DNA from: Ignavibacteriota bacterium
GTDB lineage: Bacteria; Bacteroidota; Ignavibacteria; Tepidaquicellales; Tepidaquicellaceae
Reading direction: 5' to 3'
NCBI GenBank assembly: GCA_003158365.1
Contig: PMIW01000232.1
Span: 1-6,854 of the forward strand
Length of the DNA: 6,854 nt
A program made the translations under genes and the position numbers. Positions 1-5,400 of this stretch are shown here, one piece after another; the first letter of the stretch is position 1; each line of letters opens with the position of its first letter. The notes beneath the pieces are model-generated. The model had not been told where the DNA came from. It worked only from the letters and a program-made list of their open reading frames with translations, and searched no databases.

Positions 1-34
1 ATTAGTCAGAATTTATTTAGAATTATTTTAAGGA

Positions 35-57
35 AATTATTTTAATGTAAAATAATT
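35..57. repeat. AT-only inverted repeat, 10-bp arms with 3-nt loop
   Basis: The left arm AATTATTTTA (35-44) is perfectly complementary to TAAAATAATT (48-57) around the loop ATG. The same 11-mer AATTATTTTAA also occurs at 21-31, making a tandem-like direct repeat. With AT-only arms in an AT-rich spacer, chance or DNA-flexibility effects are as likely as a terminator or protein site. Confidence 0.35.
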
Positions 58-199
58 CATTAGCAGATAATAAAAAACACCACAAATTCTAGTATAATAT
101 CCTCAAGAAAAGAATACCCTCTTTTCCAACCAAAAAAGAAAGGAGCGTTAATTGTACAGTCCATAAATAGATCTCCAGTTGGTAAGAATTATTTATATT

Positions 200-222
200 A
201 AAAAATCTGAAGTTAAAACTTC
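200..222 (-). terminator. Possible weak intrinsic terminator for the minus-strand genes
   Basis: Read on the minus strand, GAAGT-TTTA-ACTTC forms a 5-bp stem with a 4-nt loop (222 down to 209). AGA follows, then six T residues (205 down to 200). It lies about 78 nt past the stop of the small-ORF copy at 300, a reasonable place for the end of that transcript. The stem is short and mostly A/T, so it is a poor terminator by usual criteria, and the call is tentative. Confidence 0.33.
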
Positions 223-299
223 TGACTATTATTATTAAATTAAAACGAATCGTATGTTTTTAAAATCATCCTTCTTGGTTCGGAAGATTCTGACAATGA

Positions 300-426
300 T
301 TATTTCTTTATATAAGCATTCAAACCAGTTACAACTTTTTTACCATCAATAACACATTCTGTTTTCACGCTTCCGTGCGTAGTTGCTACCACTAAAGTTT
401 TTCCGGATGCACCGGGAGTTGGTTCT
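300..426 (-). repeat. Direct repeat, copy A (127 bp)
   Basis: This aligns without gaps to 1641-1767 with 16 mismatches counted by hand, about 87% identity. Both copies lie in the same orientation and carry the 3' part of the small ORF. Similarity continues weakly past the stop codon (291-299 against 1631-1640, with one indel). Together with copy B it brackets the zinc-ribbon gene. Confidence 0.9.
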
Positions 427-458
427 CCCCTTATAAAACTATCCGAATAGTTTTCCAA
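300..458 (-). pseudogene. Truncated or N-terminally altered second copy of the small conserved ORF
   Basis: The last 41 codons (425 down to 303, stop TAA 302-300) match the C-terminal 41 residues of the 58-aa protein at 1641-1817 with six substitutions and no frameshift. They begin EPTPGASGKTLVV and end GLNAYIKK. The first 17 residues of the intact copy (MEVKIEDKKLIIIIDLQ) are missing; the homology stops at 426, about 12 nt after the stop codon of the zinc-ribbon gene. No in-frame ATG or GTG precedes the conserved core. The frame stays open upstream, and the only standard start is a TTG at 458-456, which overlaps the zinc-ribbon gene by 20 nt. An AAGGA lies 4 nt before it; use of that TTG would give 52 residues. 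It is either a decayed copy left by a deletion, or a translationally coupled paralogue with a replaced N-terminus. The intact frame argues that decay, if any, is recent. Function unknown. Confidence 0.55.
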
Positions 459-1602
459 AAAATCCTTTTTCCTTCTTGATTGCTGATGATAGTTGGTTTT
501 CTGAGGATTTATTTTTTGCTAGAGCAAGACGGACACTTTCAGAAGAGTCTTTTGAAAGCATATCTCGGATGTCATCAGGAATTTCTATAATATTACCGGC
601 AATAAATTCTTTTAATTCAGTATTAAGTTTTCCGTAGGCATTCCGGAAATTCGAAAAGAAAATATCTTTTACATCTTCAATAAACAGTATCTTAAATATA
701 CCGGTGGCTAATTCAATTTCAGTGTTTATATTTTCGTCTTTTGAAGTTCTTTCGTATTTGCTGTTTAAAAGATTTTTCCACCAACTTTTAACAGAATCAG
801 ATAGAAATACTCCATTCTCAGATGTGAAATATGTACCTATAAAATCCGAAAAGTGAGTATTGCGAATTCCCAATAATAAGTAATTGGTGAAAATATTCAT
901 TGTAAAAAAATAATCTAATGTTTCTTTCAAATCGCTTTCATTCAAATCGAGTATTAAATAAATTCGTTCAGGTTCTTTATATGGATGAAGCCGGTTCCAG
1001 ATAGCATCGGGTAAATAGTTTTCATTGTCACAATAAGAGCATTTCATTAATCTTTTCGAATGTTCATCAAGCTTAAGTCCTGCACCGCAAGTCATACAGC
1101 TAAAGACGACTGTATGGCTTTTAGTTTCAACAACATCGGGATGAACATCAAAGCCTCTTGAATCATTTATTACACCTATGGCTTTTGGATGGAACTGTTT
1201 TATTTCATCATCCGCAGGTCTGACAGGCATAGGATGATTACACTTTTTGCAAAAGATCGGTTTTTTATTTGTAATTGAATCCAAAATATCGGATTCATCC
1301 AATGGTGTTTTGCATTCTTCACAGTCAGCAGGATGCGACCAGCAAATCATTTTAAATTCAGAAATAGACCCTAAGCCCGGAGATGGTTTTTGATTATCAA
1401 AGATACCAGAAAGAAAACCATTCATAATTTTTATTCTATCTATAAATGAACCTGTTTCAAAAGATCGTTGAATAAGCTTATTCATAAAAAGTTCTTTACC
1501 GCAATTGTCACAAGTTTCATTAGCGAGAAGGCTTGAAACGGGATGATTGGTATTACATCCAGGACAGATTACCTGAATTTGAAAATTGTATGATTTTAGC
1601 AT
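439..1602 (-). CDS. Uncharacterised triple zinc-ribbon protein with a C-terminal LRV-like repeat (387 aa)
   Basis: I cannot name this protein. Three four-cysteine zinc-ribbon pairs are visible: C13/C16 with C31/C34, C94/C97 with C118/C121, and C169/C172 with C188/C191. The third (CMTCGAGLKLD...CSYCDNENYLPD) is followed by AIWNRLHPYKEPERIYLILD, a stretch I associate with uncharacterised bacterial zinc-ribbon proteins rather than with a named enzyme. Residues 215-345 are mixed helical and carry no recognised catalytic motif. Residues about 347-376 (DMLSKDSSESVRLALAKN...) resemble one leucine-rich-variant (LRV) or HEAT-type helical repeat, usually a protein-binding element. The protein ends in GFFGKLFG. 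There is no signal peptide and no clear membrane segment, so it is probably cytoplasmic. The ATG at 1602 is the natural start because the first ribbon begins at residue 13. Its leader is A/T-rich without a Shine-Dalgarno. It lies 38 bp after the small ORF at 1641-1817 and overlaps the altered copy at 300-458, suggesting cotranscription. The sequence suggests nucleic-acid or protein binding; function unknown. Confidence 0.9.
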   Translation of the reverse strand: MLKSYNFQIQVICPGCNTNHPVSSLLANETCDNCGKELFMNKLIQRSFETGSFIDRIKIMNGFLSGIFDNQKPSPGLGSISEFKMICWSHPADCEECKTPLDESDILDSITNKKPIFCKKCNHPMPVRPADDEIKQFHPKAIGVINDSRGFDVHPDVVETKSHTVVFSCMTCGAGLKLDEHSKRLMKCSYCDNENYLPDAIWNRLHPYKEPERIYLILDLNESDLKETLDYFFTMNIFTNYLLLGIRNTHFSDFIGTYFTSENGVFLSDSVKSWWKNLLNSKYERTSKDENINTEIELATGIFKILFIEDVKDIFFSNFRNAYGKLNTELKEFIAGNIIEIPDDIRDMLSKDSSESVRLALAKNKSSENQLSSAIKKEKGFFGKLFG

Positions 1603-1640
1603 AATTTTATTTGTTTTTAAAAAAACATTATGACCAATGT

Positions 1641-1767
1641 TTATTTCTTTATATAAGCATTTAAACCAATTATAACTTTTTTACCATCGATTTCGCATTC
1701 CGTGGGCACATTTCCGTGTGTAGTTGCTACCACTAAAGTCTTTCCGGATGCACTGGGAGTTGGTTCT
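1641..1767 (-). repeat. Direct repeat, copy B (127 bp)
   Basis: This is the partner of 300-426: same orientation, no gaps, about 87% identity. Differences that preserve the protein (for example in Lys, Thr, Cys, Ile and Leu codons) are mixed with six amino-acid changes. The repeat end at 1767 falls inside the small ORF, not at a gene boundary. Confidence 0.9.
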
Positions 1768-1817
1768 TGCAGATCAATAATTATGATCAGCTTTTTGTCT
1801 TCTATTTTGACTTCCAT
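1641..1817 (-). CDS. Small conserved protein of unknown function (58 aa), intact copy
   Basis: ATG at 1817-1815, TAA at 1643-1641. The protein starts MEVKIEDKKLIIIIDLQ, continues EPTPSASGKTLVVATTHGN, and ends GKKVIIGLNAYIKK. It has no signal peptide, and its alternating hydrophobic pattern suggests a small beta-rich fold. The SASGK segment resembles a phosphate-binding loop only superficially; it lacks the full Walker A pattern. Support for coding: a second copy at 300-425 keeps the frame over 41 codons, with several purely synonymous differences; an in-frame stop lies just upstream of the ATG; AAGGG sits 7 nt before it. The pattern looks like a recurring small hypothetical protein family, but I cannot name it. 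It lies 38 bp before the zinc-ribbon gene on the same strand, so the two are probably cotranscribed. Confidence 0.8.
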   Translation of the reverse strand: MEVKIEDKKLIIIIDLQEPTPSASGKTLVVATTHGNVPTECEIDGKKVIIGLNAYIKK

Positions 1818-1824
1818 TTTAATA

Positions 1825-1829
1825 CCCTT
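1825..1829 (-). promoter_or_regulatory. Ribosome-binding site of the 58-aa ORF
   Basis: Minus-strand AAGGG lies 7 nt before the ATG at 1817. It supports this start, since the frame is closed by a stop just upstream and no other start codon precedes the conserved N-terminus. It stands out because the neighbouring zinc-ribbon gene lacks such a site. Confidence 0.45.
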
Positions 1830-1913
1830 ATTTAATTATCTCGAATTTGAACGATTCAATTAATAAAATCAAGTTATAATTTTTCATTGCATTACTGCTT
1901 ACCCTTTATGAAT

Positions 1914-1948
1914 GAGCGATAGAGCATAGGCTATGGTAACTCACGCTC
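1914..1948. other. Imperfect hairpin in a GC-richer patch of the intergenic region
   Basis: Outer arms GAGCG (1914-1918) and CGCTC (1944-1948) are complementary, AG/CT pairs follow after a 2-nt internal mismatch, and an inner CATA/TATG stem (1925-1928 and 1932-1935) closes on a GGC loop. No T-run follows on either strand, so it is not an intrinsic terminator. It could be a leader structure of the small-ORF transcript, a small RNA element, or the remains of a mobile sequence. The imperfect pairing keeps confidence low. Confidence 0.3.
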
Positions 1949-2410
1949 CCCTCTAATAACACTGAAATCAATGCTTTTCTTACACCACACTAACGAACAG
2001 CCACTTGTTTTCCTTTAAATCTTAAAGAACATAAGTTTACAAAACTGCTGCAAGCTTGTCTTTTGCTGTATATTCACATCTTTTTTTATTCATGCCTCAT
2101 CGTTACCTTACTGCTAAAATTTGGATAAATAAAAGAAATTAATTTTTAAATATTATTTATATTAGTTTGAAAAGTTACAAATATGTTATATTCAAAAATA
2201 AAAAACTCGTGGTAGTAATTATGTTTAATTTATCGATGAAAATAAAAAAAGATCTAAACCGAAATCCGCTTTAACATGAATCCGATAAATCTTGGAATAA
2301 AAAGCTGGAAACATAACTTTTGTCCTGCTCTTGCTTATCCCACAGTTTCAAGAATTTATATATGCCAGCTATTATTTAAAATATTCAGGAGCTATTTAAA
2401 GTCTCAATAG

Positions 2411-5400
2411 TTAAATTTTATCCGTAATATTTTTAAGTAATTCTAGTATTTGGTTTCTTGTAAATGGTTTACCAAGATAGTGTGTGCATCCACCCGCAAT
2501 AAATTCTTCTCTATCCCCTGGTAATACAAAAGCCGTAAGAGCTACAATAGGTGTCTTTTCATATCCAGGTGACTTTCTAATTTTCCGGGCTACTTCTGTA
2601 CCGTCAATTCCCTTTCCTAAATTTATATCCATTAAAATGATATCATAATCTTTTTCTTTTGCTTTCTCGATAGCTTCTAATCCTTCAAATGCAGACTCTA
2701 TATTAAAATATTTTTTTAATAATGCGGTAGTATAATCACGGCTCGCTTCATCATCTTCCACAAGGAGAATGGACAATTTATCTTTATCGGGTGGTGTAGA
2801 TATAAGTACTTCTTTTTCAGTCTCTTCTTTTTTAATTTTAATATTACTAGTCTCTGGCCTTATCTCGAATGGAAGCTTTACCGTAAATGTTGAGCCTACT
2901 CCCACTTCACTTTCTACTTCAATTGTTCCTTTCAGTAATTCCACAAATCGTTTAGTAATAGCTAAACCCAGTCCTGTTCCCTGAAAGCTTCTGCCATGTC
3001 CTTCACTTTCCTGTCTGAATTCCTCAAAAATAATTTTATGTTTATCTTTTGCAATTCCAATTCCCGTATCTATTACCTTTAGCACAATAGTACTATTTAC
3101 TTTTGATAAGGAAACCGTGATTCCTCCGGTTTTCGTATATTTTATTGCATTATTTATCAGGTTATTCATTATTTGTCCAAAGAATCGTTCATCAATATAT
3201 GTAATAAGATTTTCATTCTTAATTACCTGTTTAAGAAATAAATTTTTATTTTTTGCCATCCCCTCAAATGATTTCAGTGTTTCATCTATCACATTTTCGA
3301 GGAGTACATTGGAATAACGCACATCTTCTTTTTCCGCTTCGAGTTTCGAGAAACTAAGAATAAGATCAAGAGTTTCGAGCAATCTATGTCCACTTCGTTC
3401 TATTATATCCACATATTTAAACAATGAAGAATCTTTTAATTCATTTTTTAATATTTCCGCGAATCCAAGAATTCCGTTCAATGGGGTTCTTATCTCATGA
3501 CTCATATTGGCAAGAAAACTGGATTTCAGTCTGTTTGTTTCTTCTGCTTTTTCTTTTGCTTCCAATATTGCATTTCTGGCACGTAAAGATTCAGTAACAT
3601 CATGCATTATACCTTCGTGAAAAAGTACATTTCCGGAGCTGTCTTTAATATAACGTGAATGATCTTCAACCCAAATTTCCAAGCCGTCTTTCTTTTTTAA
3701 TCTGTAAACTTCAGTGTCTTCAATAAAATCGATATTATAATTAGCACCGTTTATTCTATCATCTCTTGTGAAATATAATTCATCGGGAATATATATTTTC
3801 ATCAATTCTTCTTTATTGTCATATCCAAGCATTTTTACAATAGCTGGATTTACATCTATAAAATAACCTTCGGTTGTAGAACGATAAAATCCTTCAGGCA
3901 TAGTTTCAATTAAGCTTCTATATTTTATTTCCGATTTTTTCAGTAATTCCTCAGCACGTTTACGCTCGGTTATATCACTAAAAATAGCGAAAGTCCCTTT
4001 GAATTTTTTATCATCATACCATGGAGATGCAGTTACAAATATATCTTTTCTACTTTTGTCTTTTAAAATTATTTCTTCTTCAAAACTACCGCTTTTACCA
4101 AGACGACGTTCATTCGTTCGTTTTTTAACTTCATCAAATTTTTCTTTGGAAAAAAATATACTAATGCATTCACCTTCTAATTCTCCTTTCCCAACACCAA
4201 ATAATTTTTCTGCGGCAGGATTTACAAAAATAAAGTTTTCTTCTTCATCTGTTATAACGATTCCTTCACCCATATTTTCAACTAAGGTACGATATTTCTC
4301 TTCACTCTTTTGTAGTGACTCCTCCGCCTGCTTGCGCTCGGTGATATCAATATCTACTCCTCTATACCCTAATAGATTCCCTTGATCGTCAATTATGGGG
4401 ACTCCGCTTGTAGAAAGAATGATTTCTCTCCCATCTTTATGCAGATTGCTGTTGAGTAAGTCTATGAAACTTTCTTTTCGGGTAAACACATCAAAGACTG
4501 CCTGTTTTATCTGCTCTCTAACTTCTGGAATGAAAAAGTCATAAAAATATTTTTTGTTTATAATTTCTTCTGGTTCATACCCCAGTATTTCTTTAACAAT
4601 CGGGTTGGCATATGTATATAAACCATTTTTGTCCACTTCCCATATCCACTCGGAAGCATTTTCTGACACTTGTTTAAACCGCTGTTCACTTTTTTTTAAT
4701 GCCTCTTCTCCCTGCTTCCGCTCGGTGATGTCTTGATATATTGCATAAATTCCAACAAATTTATTATCAATCTTGATAAGAGAACCTATAATTGATACTT
4801 CTTTTAGATTCCCATATTTATCCATTCGAATCGTATCGGTTGATTGCCCTGCCAATCTATCTAATTCGTATTCTTTGCAAAATTTGTTAGCTTCATCATA
4901 ATACTCTTTAGGTACAATAAGTTCATTTATACATTTACCAACGGCTTCTTGGGAATTGTAGCCGAAATAATTTGTAAATCTTTTATTTATTCTTTGTACA
5001 ATGCTATTTTCATCAAGAACCGCTATAGCACCCGGTGTATATTCAATCAGGTTAGATAAATAAGAGTTACTTTTAAGAAGTTCCTCCTCCGCCCGTTTGC
5101 GCTCGGTGATATCTAAAATGGATACAATACTTTGCTTAGTATCCTGAATCATACCTATGTCCAGAATAGCATAACGTACTTCACCAGTTTTATGAAGGAG
5201 TTTTACTTCATATTTTTTAGGTGCTTTGCCGGGTTCAACACGTCTTAGATTATGGTATTTCATCATTTCTGCTAAACTCTCCTGTGCAACATAGTTTGTC
5301 CATTTTGTGCCAATAAGCTCTTCGGAGTTATATCCTGTTAGCAAATAGCATTCATTGTTTACCATACTTATCGAAGTATCTTCTTCTACAATCATAGTCG

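Larger units (their letters stand above)
1..299. other. Intergenic AT-rich region at the left edge
   Basis: I see no convincing gene here. The stretch is strongly AT-rich and holds an AT palindrome (35-57), a direct repeat of AATTATTTTAA (21-31 and 35-45), and a weak hairpin followed by a U-run on the minus strand (200-222). One 34-codon minus-strand frame (60-164) begins with ATG behind a GGAG at 8 nt and ends in a hydrophobic run. It is too short and featureless to call a gene. Sequence at 291-299 still resembles the flank of the second small-ORF copy (around 1631-1640), so the duplicated block may begin just outside the coding repeat. Confidence 0.7.
1818..2410. other. 593-bp intergenic region with no convincing gene
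   Basis: This separates the kinase from the small-ORF/zinc-ribbon pair. I see no tRNA or transposase remnant, and no strong promoter of the sigma-70 or Bacteroidota (TAnnTTTG) type. It holds a short structured GC-richer element (1914-1948) and a 13-bp inverted repeat TTGAACGATTCAA (1847-1859), about 30 nt before the 58-aa ORF. A plus-strand frame of 44 codons (2276-2410) ends directly against the kinase stop; it has no recognisable similarity and no ribosome site. The gap's size and the change of gene content make an independent promoter for the small-ORF unit likely, but I cannot place it. Confidence 0.7.

Noticed and set aside
60..164. Minus-strand 34-codon frame with a GGAG 8 nt before ATG and a hydrophobic C-terminus (LEFVVFFIIC)
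   Set aside because: The ribosome site is attractive and the tail resembles a small membrane peptide. However, it is very short, the hydrophobic run follows simply from T-rich sequence, and nothing else supports coding.
300..1767. Insertion sequence or transposon bounded by the 127-bp direct repeats
   Set aside because: The repeats are direct copies of a coding sequence with about 13% divergence. No transposase, terminal inverted repeat or target duplication is visible, and the zinc-ribbon protein does not resemble a transposase.
1980..2050. Possible integron attC-like site, because of the CTAACGAACAG string
   Set aside because: No matching inverted partner with the GTTRRRY core lies at the expected distance, and no integrase gene is visible.
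2276..2410. Plus-strand 44-codon frame beginning ATG and ending directly next to the kinase stop codon
   Set aside because: No Shine-Dalgarno, no recognisable family features, and mixed composition (MNPINLGIKSWKHN...). A frame of this length is expected by chance in 593 bp; the abutment with the kinase stop is likely coincidence.
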